Source: RECO01 sp050485385
Lineage (GTDB): Bacteria; Pseudomonadota; Alphaproteobacteria; Geminicoccales; Geminicoccaceae
Length of the DNA stretch: 34,731 nucleotides
NCBI GenBank assembly: GCA_050485385.1
Contig: JBJHBG010000045.1
Span: 1 to 34,731, forward strand
Reading direction: 5' to 3'
The notes below the pieces were generated by a model. The model saw only the letters and a program-made list of their open reading frames with translations, had not been told where the DNA came from and did no database searches. Of the stretch, positions 28,131 through 34,731 are shown piece by piece (the stretch's first letter is position 1; the number at the start of each line of letters is the position of its first letter). The position numbers and the translations under genes are program-made.

Positions 28131-28673
28131 ATGGCCGCATCGCACGACACGGAAGGGTATCTGGCGCGGCACCTGCACGATGGCTGGACCGACGCCAAAG
28201 GCAATGCCGAGGTGCTCGCCGGCGAGATCCAGCCCTTGGCGTGGTCCGAGCGGCTGCAATCGATCGACTGGTTCTTCTGGAAGCTCGGGGCCAAGCTCCT
28301 GTGCGAACGCGCCGCCGAGGCGGTGATCGACCGCCGGCTGGTCGACATGAAGCGCGAGCCCGAGATCGCCCACTTCGTCGAGACGGCCGAGCACACGCTG
28401 GCGGCGGTGCTGATGGAACTCGACGCCGACCCGAGCCACGTCGACGGCGCCCATCAGGCCCTGACCTACGCCCTGTCGCCGCTCGCCGCCCACCGCAACG
28501 CCGCCGACCGCTGGATCGCCGAGCACGGTCTCGACCGTGTCGCCCGCGTGCTCGACCTCGCACCCGGCCACGCCTTCGTCCTGCTCGCCCGCGGCTACGA
28601 CGACACCGCCCTCACGCTCCGTGCCCGCGACGCCTTCTGGTCGACCATGCTCGGCCGCGAGGTCGGGTTCTAG
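28131..28673 (+). CDS. Hypothetical protein, no recognised family
   Basis: I do not recognise this 180-residue protein. It is soluble, with no signal peptide or membrane helix, and looks mostly helical. It is rich in Ala, Leu, Arg, Asp and His, with a Trp-rich stretch (SIDWFFWKLGAKLLCERA) near residue 45. A helical middle follows (FVETAEHTLAAVLMELDADP). The coding sequence has normal local codon use, and a terminator overlaps its 3' flank, both signs of a real gene. The ATG at 28131 begins MAASHDTEGYLARHL; the frame is open upstream but would enter the mutS 5' region. It stands alone between two divergently oriented housekeeping genes. Confidence 0.72.
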   Translation: MAASHDTEGYLARHLHDGWTDAKGNAEVLAGEIQPLAWSERLQSIDWFFWKLGAKLLCERAAEAVIDRRLVDMKREPEIAHFVETAEHTLAAVLMELDADPSHVDGAHQALTYALSPLAAHRNAADRWIAEHGLDRVARVLDLAPGHAFVLLARGYDDTALTLRARDAFWSTMLGREVGF

Positions 28674-28703
28674 CCTTTCCGTTTCCTCCCAGCGATTTCG
28701 CGC

Positions 28704-28737
28704 GCCGCTCACGCCGAAAGCTGAGCGGCCTTTTTTT
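28704..28737 (+). terminator. Intrinsic terminator lying in the typA 3' end
   Basis: GCCGCTCA (28704-28711) and TGAGCGGC (28722-28729) form an 8-base-pair stem, followed by C and seven T residues (28731-28737). This is the best intrinsic terminator in the window and serves the plus-strand gene ending at 28673. The left arm covers the typA stop codon, and the T-run encodes Lys codons of the typA tail on the other strand. Confidence 0.8.
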
Positions 28738-30538
28738 GCGCCTTCTTGCGCTCGTTCGGATCGCGGTGGCGTTTGCGCAAGCGGATGCTCTTGGGCGTCA
28801 CTTCGACCAGCTCGTCGTCGGCGATGTAGGCGAGGGCCTGTTCGAGCGAAAGCTGCGTGGGCGGCGTCAGGCTGACCGCGTCGTCCTTGCCGGCGGCGCG
28901 GATGTTGGTGAGCTGCTTCGCCTTCAGGGGATTGACGTCGAGGTCGTTCGGCCGCGTGTGCTCGCCGATGATCATGCCCTCGTAGACCGGCGTGCCCGGG
29001 GTGATGAAGAGCGGGCCCCGCTCCTCCAGGTTCCACAGCGCGTAGGCGACCGCGTCGCCCTGCTCGGTCGAGACCATCACACCCGTGCGCCGCGTCGGGA
29101 TCTGTCCCCTGAACGGCGCGTACTCGAAGAACGAGCGGTTCATGATTCCGGTGCCGCGGGTGATGGTCAAAAACTCGCCGAGAAAGCCGATCAGGGCGCG
29201 GGCCGGGGCATGCAGCACCAAGCGCTGGCGGCCGATGCCGGTCGGCCGCATCTCGACCAGGTCGCAGCGGCGCTGCGTCAGCGCGTCGATCACCGCCCCC
29301 GAATAGTCCTCGTCGACGTCGATCACCACCTCCTCGATCGGCTCCAGGAGCTGGCCGGTCTTGGTATCCTTGCTCATGACCACGCGCGGCCGGCTGATCG
29401 ACAGCTCGAACCCCTCGCGGCGCATGGTCTCGATCAGGATGGCGAGCTGCAACTCGCCGCGCCCCGCCACCTCGAAGCTCTCGTTGTTGGCCGACGGCGT
29501 GACCCGCAGGGCGACGTTGCCCTCGGCCTCGCGCTCGAGCCGCTCGCCGATCAGCCGCGACGTCACTTTCTTGCCCTCGCGGCCGGCGAGCGGGCTGTCG
29601 TTGACCGAGAAGGTCATCGCCAGCGTCGGCGGGTCGATCGGCTGCGCCGGCAACGGCACCTCGACGGCGGGATCGCACAGCGTGTCGGCGACGGTCGCGT
29701 CGCCGAAGCCCGCGAGCGTGACGATGTCGCCGGCTTCGGCGAGTTCGACCGGCACACGCGCTAGGCCCCGCGCCTCGAGGATCTTGGTCACCCGCACCGT
29801 CTCGACATGGCGACCGTCGCGGGCAAGCGCCTTCAAGGTGGCGTTGGGCTGAAGCTTGCCGCGGTCGACGCGGCCGGTGAGCAGCCGGCCGAGATAGGGA
29901 TCGGCCTCGAGCGTCGTCGCCAGCATCGTGAACGGACCCTCGTCCTCGACCTTGGGATGCGGCACGTGTCGGACGATCAGGTCGAACAAGGGGGCGAGGC
30001 TCGTCTTGGGCTGGCCGAGTTCCACCACCGCCCAACCCTCCTTGGCCGAGGCGTAGATGTGGGGAAAGTCGAGCTGGCGGTCGTCCGCCTCCAGCGCCAC
30101 GAACAGGTCGAACATCTCGTTCAGCACCTCGTCCGAGCGCTGATCCGGCTTGTCGACCTTGTTGATGACGACGATCGGGGCGAGGTGCAGCTTCAAGGCC
30201 TTGCCGAGCACGAACTTGGTCTGCGGCATCGGGCCTTCGGCGGCGTCGACGAGGATCAGCACACCGTCGACCATCGAGAGGATGCGTTCGACCTCGCCGC
30301 CGAAATCGGCGTGGCCCGGGGTGTCGACGATGTTGATGCGCACGCCCTGCCACACGACCGAGGTCGCCTTGGCGAGGATGGTGATGCCCCGCTCGCGCTC
30401 GAGGTCGTTCGAGTCCATCGCCCGTTCGGCGACCTGCTGGTTGTCGCGGAACGAGCCCGACTGGCGCAGCAGGCCGTCGACGAGGGTGGTCTTGCCATGA
30501 TCGACATGGGCAATGATGGCGATGTTACGCAGATCCAT
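28709..30538 (-). CDS. typA: Ribosome-associated GTPase TypA/BipA
   Basis: TypA is an EF-G-like translational GTPase that binds ribosomes and supports growth under stress and low temperature, partly through 50S assembly. The 609-residue protein begins with the G1 loop AHVDHGKTTLVDGLLRQSG. It has ERERGITILAK (switch I), DTPGHADFGGEVERIL (switch II) and NKVDKP. The EF-G-like domains and the TypA-specific C-terminal domain follow (MRPTGIGRQRLVLHAPARAL, then LTNIRAAGKDDA). The Lys-rich end is typical. The ATG at 30538 gives the standard MDLRNIAIIAHVDHGKTT start. Its last codons overlap the terminator of the convergent hypothetical gene. Confidence 0.97.
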   Translation of the reverse strand: MDLRNIAIIAHVDHGKTTLVDGLLRQSGSFRDNQQVAERAMDSNDLERERGITILAKATSVVWQGVRINIVDTPGHADFGGEVERILSMVDGVLILVDAAEGPMPQTKFVLGKALKLHLAPIVVINKVDKPDQRSDEVLNEMFDLFVALEADDRQLDFPHIYASAKEGWAVVELGQPKTSLAPLFDLIVRHVPHPKVEDEGPFTMLATTLEADPYLGRLLTGRVDRGKLQPNATLKALARDGRHVETVRVTKILEARGLARVPVELAEAGDIVTLAGFGDATVADTLCDPAVEVPLPAQPIDPPTLAMTFSVNDSPLAGREGKKVTSRLIGERLEREAEGNVALRVTPSANNESFEVAGRGELQLAILIETMRREGFELSISRPRVVMSKDTKTGQLLEPIEEVVIDVDEDYSGAVIDALTQRRCDLVEMRPTGIGRQRLVLHAPARALIGFLGEFLTITRGTGIMNRSFFEYAPFRGQIPTRRTGVMVSTEQGDAVAYALWNLEERGPLFITPGTPVYEGMIIGEHTRPNDLDVNPLKAKQLTNIRAAGKDDAVSLTPPTQLSLEQALAYIADDELVEVTPKSIRLRKRHRDPNERKKAQKKAAQLSA

Positions 30539-30692
30539 CGGCGGGCCGCTCTGAGGTTTTCTTGGCGAGGTGCGCGCTTCTACACGAGAAGGCCGTGGCG
30601 CGCCATCGTCGTGGGCGTGACGTATCGTCGAAGCGGGGTTGTCCTGCCCAGATGCGGCCCGACATCAAGGAGCAACCGTCGACGAGGCCCCG

Positions 30693-31610
30693 ATGCAGCG
30701 TACCCTCGCCGTTCTCGCCGCCGTCTCGCTGTGGATCGTGCCCGCCCAGGCGGAACTCCTCGGCGACCATCCGCTGGTCGACACCATTGTCGACGTCCGC
30801 ACGGGCGAGACGGTTAGCCGCGACGAGCTGGAGCAGCGGCTGGCCATCGCCGATTTCGTGCTCCTCGGGGAAAAGCACGACAATGCCGCACACCACGCGA
30901 TCCAGGCGGAGCTGGTGGACGCCATCGGCGGCCGGGGTCGGCTGCGGGCCGTCGCGTTCGAGATGCTGCCGACGGACCGGCAGACGGCGGTGACCGAGCA
31001 CCTCGCCACCGGCGGCGACGTCGGCGACCTCGATCGCGCGGTGGGGTGGGACACGCTGGGTTGGGGACCATGGACCTGGTACGGCCCCATCATGCGCGCC
31101 GCGCATCGCCACGATGCCGTCATCGTCGCGGCGAACCTCGCCCGCGACGACATGCGCCGCGTCTACCACGAAGGCCTGGAAGCGCTCGACGACACCTTCC
31201 TCGAGCGCACCGGCCTGGACCGGCCCCTGCCGCCGGACGAGCAGGCGCGCCGGGAACGGCACATGGTCGAGGTCCATTGCGGCCACGCGCTCGGCAATGG
31301 GGCGGCGGCGATGGTCGACGTCCAACGCGCGCGCGACGGGCGCATGGCCGAGCGGCTCTGGCGCCTCGCTGGAGCCGGCCAGGGGGTGCTGATTGCCGGC
31401 ACCGCCCATGCCGACGTCGCTCAAGGCGTGCCGGCCTATTTGGCGATGCTGGCGCCGGAGGCCGACGTGGTCAGCCTCGGACTGATCGAGGTCGCCCCTG
31501 ATCTCGAGGCCGCGGCCGGCCGCGACTGGCCGCACGACTTCGTCTGGTTCACGGCGCGGGCGAAGCCAGCCGATCACGACTACTGCGCCGGGCTTCCGTC
31601 CGGACGTTGA
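30693..31610 (+). CDS. ChaN family exported protein
   Basis: The 305-residue protein has a signal peptide (MQRTLAVLAAVSLWIVPAQA, cleavage expected after residue 20). The ChaN/Tiki-like domain follows. The hallmark DFVLLGEKHDNAAHHAIQAE contains Glu60, His62 and His67, and AGTAHADVAQGVPAYL lies near the C-terminus. ChaN proteins have been described as haem- or iron-binding lipoproteins. I see no lipobox cysteine at the cleavage site here, so it is probably soluble in the periplasm. The ATG at 30693 was chosen because it puts the signal peptide at the N-terminus. It is divergent from typA, and a GC hairpin follows the stop. Confidence 0.82.
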   Translation: MQRTLAVLAAVSLWIVPAQAELLGDHPLVDTIVDVRTGETVSRDELEQRLAIADFVLLGEKHDNAAHHAIQAELVDAIGGRGRLRAVAFEMLPTDRQTAVTEHLATGGDVGDLDRAVGWDTLGWGPWTWYGPIMRAAHRHDAVIVAANLARDDMRRVYHEGLEALDDTFLERTGLDRPLPPDEQARRERHMVEVHCGHALGNGAAAMVDVQRARDGRMAERLWRLAGAGQGVLIAGTAHADVAQGVPAYLAMLAPEADVVSLGLIEVAPDLEAAAGRDWPHDFVWFTARAKPADHDYCAGLPSGR

Positions 31611-31611
31611 G

Positions 31612-31630
31612 CCGGCGCGGCACGCGCCGG
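31612..31630 (+). terminator. GC hairpin after the ChaN-like gene
   Basis: CCGGCGCG (31612-31619) and CGCGCCGG (31623-31630) form a perfect 8-base-pair stem with a 3-base loop, starting 2 bases after the stop codon. No T-run follows, so it may protect the mRNA 3' end or assist Rho-dependent termination. The rest of the gap to fliS shows nothing further. Confidence 0.4.
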
Positions 31631-31708
31631 ATGCGGTGGCTAGCGGGGGTGTCTTCGGCCGATCGCACCGACCGAGTGCCGACGGTCCTCTGCTGCCTCC
31701 CCATGCGT

Positions 31709-32131
31709 TCAGGCGGAGAGGGCGGCGAGGTCGGGCGATGCCGCCGCGGTCGGATGGCTGATCGCCGCGGCCCAACCCTGGCGGAGCTCGCGCAGCCGCG
31801 CGATCAGCTCGTCGCAGATCGCTGGGTCGTTGGCGAGGTTCATCGTCTGCAGCCGGCCGATGAAGTAGCCGTAGAGCTGGGCGAGGTTGCCCGCGATCTC
31901 GCCGCCGCGCTCGCTGTCGAGGGCGAGGTGCAGGGCCTCGATGACCGCCGCCACCTTGAGGCTGGCGGCGAGCCGGTCTTCGATGCGGTGCTCGACGATG
32001 GCGCGTCGCGCCTCCACCAGCTTGGCGACCATGCCGTCGTGCAGTTCGACCAGCATCGCCGCTGGCGGCAAGGTGGCGGCACCTCGCGCATAGGCGTTGG
32101 TCGCCCGTTCTCTCGGATTGACGGCGTACAT
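31709..32131 (-). CDS. fliS: Flagellar export chaperone FliS
   Basis: FliS binds the C-terminal region of flagellin in the cytoplasm and keeps it unpolymerised until export. The 140-residue protein begins MYAVNPRERATNAYARGAAT, close to the usual AYxxxxV-type start. It is mostly helical (ELHDGMVAKLVEARRAIVEH, then LYGYFIGRLQTMNLANDPAI). AAGGAG sits 7 bases before the ATG at 32131, which decides the start over a longer open frame. It is slightly longer than many FliS proteins because of an Ala/Ser/Pro tail. Its place directly after fliD and near flagellin fits the function. Confidence 0.9.
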   Translation of the reverse strand: MYAVNPRERATNAYARGAATLPPAAMLVELHDGMVAKLVEARRAIVEHRIEDRLAASLKVAAVIEALHLALDSERGGEIAGNLAQLYGYFIGRLQTMNLANDPAICDELIARLRELRQGWAAAISHPTAAASPDLAALSA

Positions 32132-32154
32132 GCGAGCTCCTTGCCGAGGCTTTC

Positions 32155-33852
32155 CTAGTTCCGCGCGAACATCGCGTCGGTCTGCGTGCGGATCTGCCTC
32201 AGCATCGCCTCGGAAAGTGAAAGAGCGGTTTCCAACTTGCCGAAACGCTCGATCAGCACGTCGCGATAGGTCTCGGCCCGCTCGTTGATGCGATCGACGT
32301 TGCGGCGCCACGTGTCGATCTGCTGCTCGGTACCCTCGATCGCCTGATCGATGGAGCCGCTGACCAGCCCGACCGCCCGTTCGATCAGGCCGTGCAGGCG
32401 GTCGGCGATGCCCTGCGTCGCTGTGATCGAGATCGGTGCCGCCGGATCGCCGTCGCCGACGTAGAACATGGTCAGCCCGGCATAGGCGCTGCTCTGGGGT
32501 GCGCGCAGCGTGTTGCCCGAGACCTCGAGCGTGATGGTGTGCGTGCCGTCCTTGAGGAGCCACTCGCCACCCTCCTTCTCCACCGTGAAGGCGTTGGACG
32601 GCAGGTGCGTCGGCCGCTGGAAGATCGAGAGATCGGGGCTGGAGATCTGGGCGTCGAACTCGAACACACGCCGCACGGCACCGGGGTCCGTGAGGAGCTT
32701 TTGGTCCAGCTTGGCGGTGTCGATCTGGAGGCGGTTGTCGCTGCCGACGGTGATCCCCAGCTCGCCCAAGGTGGAGGGCTGGCCGGCGCCGAGGCCCTTG
32801 ACGGCGTTGCCGAGTTCCAGGCCCAGCGATTGGGACAGCGAGCGCAGGAGGCTGTCGCCGAACAGGGGCGATGCCAGCTTGTCGACGCTGCCCGCCTCGC
32901 TTACCGCATTCTGGCTGGTCGTCAGGTCGCGCAGCGTGTTGTAGGCGTCGACGAACTCGAAGATCCGGTCGCGTGCGGCGGCGAAGCTGCGCTCCACCTG
33001 GACCGTCACCGTGGTGCCGGGGTCGGCTTGGTAGAGGTCGATGGTGAGCCCGCTATAGAGGTCCGTGATGGTGTTGGTCGGCCGCGTCACGGGCACGTTG
33101 TCGACCAGGAACTCGGCATTGGTGGCTGCAGCGAGCTGGTTTTCCGGTGCGGTGAAGCCGAGCGTCGCGAGATTGGCAGCATCGCCGCCGACGACGATGT
33201 CGTTGCCGCTGCCGGTCTTCTGCCCGGTCAGCACCAGCCGGGCGTCGTCCGGCCCAATCTGCAGGATCGACGCGCGCACCCCAGTCTCGCCGCTCTTGGC
33301 GTTGATCGCGTCGCGGAGCGCGCCGAGCGACATGTCGGCGCTAACCGCGATCGACGCCTGCGGGCCCGAACCGAGGCCGACGGTCAGCGTGTCGTCGACC
33401 AGCCCCGGTGCCGTTTTGTCGGCGACGGCGTGGCTCATCACCTTGTGCGCGGTGGCGAGCGACCCGATGGTCAGGTCGAAGCTGCCGACGTCGGCGCGGT
33501 TGGTCGCCTGGATGCCGACCAGGGTTGCCGGCGAGGTGGTGGTGTTCGAGCTGAAATAGGCTTCCTTGCGCTCGAACAGGTTTTCGTCGACGCCGTTGAT
33601 CCCGGGCGGATTGCGCAGCCCCTGGAGGGCCGACTGCATGGCGGTCAGGACGGTGCGGAGGTCCTGGTAGGCGGCGACCTTGGCCTCGCCCACCTTGATC
33701 TTCTGCTCGATGCGCAACGCCGGGATCTTCCGCGCGTCGACCATCGCGTCGACCAGGGCCGCCGTGTCGATGCCGGAGCTCATGGCGTTCATGCGGACCC
33801 GATTGGTGTTCGGGTCGATCGCGAGGCTACCTAGGCCGAGGGCATCGGGCAT
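32155..33852 (-). CDS. fliD: Flagellar hook-associated protein 2, filament cap
   Basis: FliD forms the cap at the filament tip that guides flagellin folding into the growing filament. The 565-residue protein has the FliD N-terminal signature SSGIDTAALVDAMVDARKIP followed by a coiled coil (LRIEQKIKVGEAKVAAYQDL). The central variable domains follow, and then the C-terminal coiled coil from about residue 500 to the end (LIERFGKLETALSLSEAMLR). The start at 33852 is preceded by GGAG-like sequence; an internal ATG just before SSGIDT is also possible. It lies 10 bases beyond the flaG stop and 23 bases before the fliS start, forming one unit with them. Confidence 0.93.
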   Translation of the reverse strand: MPDALGLGSLAIDPNTNRVRMNAMSSGIDTAALVDAMVDARKIPALRIEQKIKVGEAKVAAYQDLRTVLTAMQSALQGLRNPPGINGVDENLFERKEAYFSSNTTTSPATLVGIQATNRADVGSFDLTIGSLATAHKVMSHAVADKTAPGLVDDTLTVGLGSGPQASIAVSADMSLGALRDAINAKSGETGVRASILQIGPDDARLVLTGQKTGSGNDIVVGGDAANLATLGFTAPENQLAAATNAEFLVDNVPVTRPTNTITDLYSGLTIDLYQADPGTTVTVQVERSFAAARDRIFEFVDAYNTLRDLTTSQNAVSEAGSVDKLASPLFGDSLLRSLSQSLGLELGNAVKGLGAGQPSTLGELGITVGSDNRLQIDTAKLDQKLLTDPGAVRRVFEFDAQISSPDLSIFQRPTHLPSNAFTVEKEGGEWLLKDGTHTITLEVSGNTLRAPQSSAYAGLTMFYVGDGDPAAPISITATQGIADRLHGLIERAVGLVSGSIDQAIEGTEQQIDTWRRNVDRINERAETYRDVLIERFGKLETALSLSEAMLRQIRTQTDAMFARN

Positions 33853-33862
33853 GGGAGGTCTC

Positions 33863-34198
33863 TCAGGCGTCGATCAGGGTGGGCGGCGGGTCGAGGGACG
33901 GCGCCGAGGCGAGGAAGCGGAGGAGGTCGTCGGGCGGGGTCTGGATCAGAACGCGACCGCTCAGGCGATCGGCAACGCGCACCACGTAGCGGCCGGTGGC
34001 ATCGTCGTGGAACGCGCTGATCTCGAGGCTCTGCGAGCTCGTCAGGGCCTTGAACGCCGCTTGGGCCGCCTCCAGCGTCTCTGGAGCGGCCTCGACGACG
34101 GCTGGCTTCGACGGCTCGGGTCGCGCGGGAATGGCGTTGGCCGCCTGTCGCGGCGGTGGCAACGCTGGAAGAGTGCTGGTCGGATCGAGCACGGTCAT
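33863..34198 (-). CDS. flaG: FlaG family flagellar protein
   Basis: FlaG-type proteins are small flagellar accessory proteins, and loss of FlaG alters filament length in some bacteria. The 111-residue product has a Pro/Ala-rich N-terminal half. The conserved C-terminal FlaG motif follows: SLEISAFHDDATGRYVVRVA, then DRLSGRVLIQTPPDDLLRFL. There is no signal peptide. It sits between flagellin and fliD on the same strand, which supports the assignment. The ATG at 34198 follows a strong hairpin that separates it from flagellin. Confidence 0.85.
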   Translation of the reverse strand: MTVLDPTSTLPALPPPRQAANAIPARPEPSKPAVVEAAPETLEAAQAAFKALTSSQSLEISAFHDDATGRYVVRVADRLSGRVLIQTPPDDLLRFLASAPSLDPPPTLIDA

Positions 34199-34219
34199 CG
34201 GTCCAGTCCCAAGGAAAGT

Positions 34220-34247
34220 GGGACGTGGGGAGAATACCCCACGTCCC
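34220..34247 (-). terminator. Strong hairpin after the flagellin gene
   Basis: GGGACGTGGGG and CCCCACGTCCC form a perfect 11-base-pair stem around a 6-base loop, 11 bases downstream of the flagellin stop on the minus strand. Only a short T-triplet within ACTTTCC follows the stem, so termination is probably partial. This would favour flagellin message over flaG-fliD-fliS. Confidence 0.6.
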
Positions 34248-34258
34248 TTTCATCCCGG

Positions 34259-34731
34259 TTACTGCAGCAGGCGCATGAGGTTCTGCGGCAGCTGGTTGGC
34301 CTGGGCGAGCATCGCCGTCGCGGCCTGGGTCATGACCTGGTTCGTGGTGAACTTGGTCATCTCCTCGGCGACGTCGACGTCCATCAGGACCGACCGCGCC
34401 GCGTCCAGGTTCTCGATGGTGGTGGCGATGTTCTCGCCGATACGCTCGACCCGCGCCATGGCGGCACCGAGGCCGGCACGCTGCGTGTTGATCGTCTCGA
34501 TCGCCGTATCCAGCGCCGTGTTCGCCGTCTCGGCATTGGCGATGCTGGTGATGTTCGAGCCGGTCAGGTTGAGTGTGGCGACCGTGGTCTGGGCGAAGTT
34601 CACCGAGATGTCGTCGTTGCCGGCACCGGCGGTGACGCCCATCTGGAAGGTGGCCGCGCCACCGGTGACCACGACCTCTTCGTTCGCGGCGGTCAGGTTG
34701 GTACCGGTGGCGTTGGAGAGGTCGAAGGTGT
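34259..34731 (-). CDS. fliC: Flagellin, C-terminal part
   Basis: The window ends inside a flagellin gene. The readable 157 codons include part of the central variable region (Thr-, Asn- and Ala-rich, VTGGAATFQMGVTAGAGNDD). The complete conserved D1/D0 C-terminal domain follows: GAAMARVERIGENIATTIEN, then LDAARSVLMDVDVAEEMTKF, and the terminus AMLAQANQLPQNLMRLLQ. These helices form the core of the filament and pack against the N-terminal helices, which lie outside the window. The last residues are the normal flagellin end, so the 3' end is intact. The gene leads into flaG, fliD and fliS, separated by a strong hairpin. Confidence 0.95.
   Translation of the reverse strand, partial: TFDLSNATGTNLTAANEEVVVTGGAATFQMGVTAGAGNDDISVNFAQTTVATLNLTGSNITSIANAETANTALDTAIETINTQRAGLGAAMARVERIGENIATTIENLDAARSVLMDVDVAEEMTKFTTNQVMTQAATAMLAQANQLPQNLMRLLQ

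Overview
The window is GC-rich chromosomal DNA of an alphaproteobacterium, probably Rhodospirillales-like. The evidence is gene order: nuoK-L-M-N runs into birA-coaX-rnj, then mce and a DUF1467 gene; ffs-dnaX-ybaB-recR and tig-clpP-clpX are also present. The DNA is strongly G/C at third codon positions and several genes appear to start with TTG. This is inference from synteny and protein sequence; no 16S rRNA gene is present. Nearly everything is core housekeeping DNA. I found no CRISPR array, prophage, toxin-antitoxin pair, defence island or biosynthetic cluster.

Layout. 1-8945 (+): the end of the complex I operon (nuoK partial, nuoL, nuoM, nuoN) continues into biotin protein ligase, type III pantothenate kinase, RNase J, methylmalonyl-CoA epimerase and a small DUF1467 membrane protein, mostly with ATGA-type stop/start overlaps. 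8875-12153 (-): NudC, tRNA-Ala(GGC), an amidase and an AraC-type regulator; the regulator's 3' end runs 71 bases into the DUF1467 gene. 12171-14999 (+): 4.5S SRP RNA with its own promoter, dnaX, ybaB/ebfC and recR. 15000-16370: a gene-free stretch of decayed mobile DNA (half of an intergenic repeat, a structured piece resembling a group II intron fragment, a broken IS5-family transposase, the other half of the repeat). 16371-18985 (-): guaA and a CaCA cation exchanger. 19084-22712 (+): tRNA-Leu(UAG), trigger factor, ClpP, ClpX, a protein folding and quality-control cluster. 22820-25382: a CBS-BON protein (-), a Bcr/CflA-like MFS exporter (+) and a secreted EF-hand protein (-) coupled to mutS. 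25379-31610: mutS (-), an unrecognised 180-residue protein (+), typA (-) and a ChaN-like exported protein (+). 31709-34731 (-): the filament and cap genes fliC (partial), flaG, fliD and fliS, showing a flagellated cell.

The most unusual material is non-coding. A composite GC-hairpin repeat occurs between ybaB and recR, between the exchanger gene and guaA, and after clpX. A fourth copy appears to have been split in two by the mobile-DNA insertions between recR and guaA. A second point of interest is a 38-base imperfect palindrome, flanked by GTC on both sides, inside the dead transposase.
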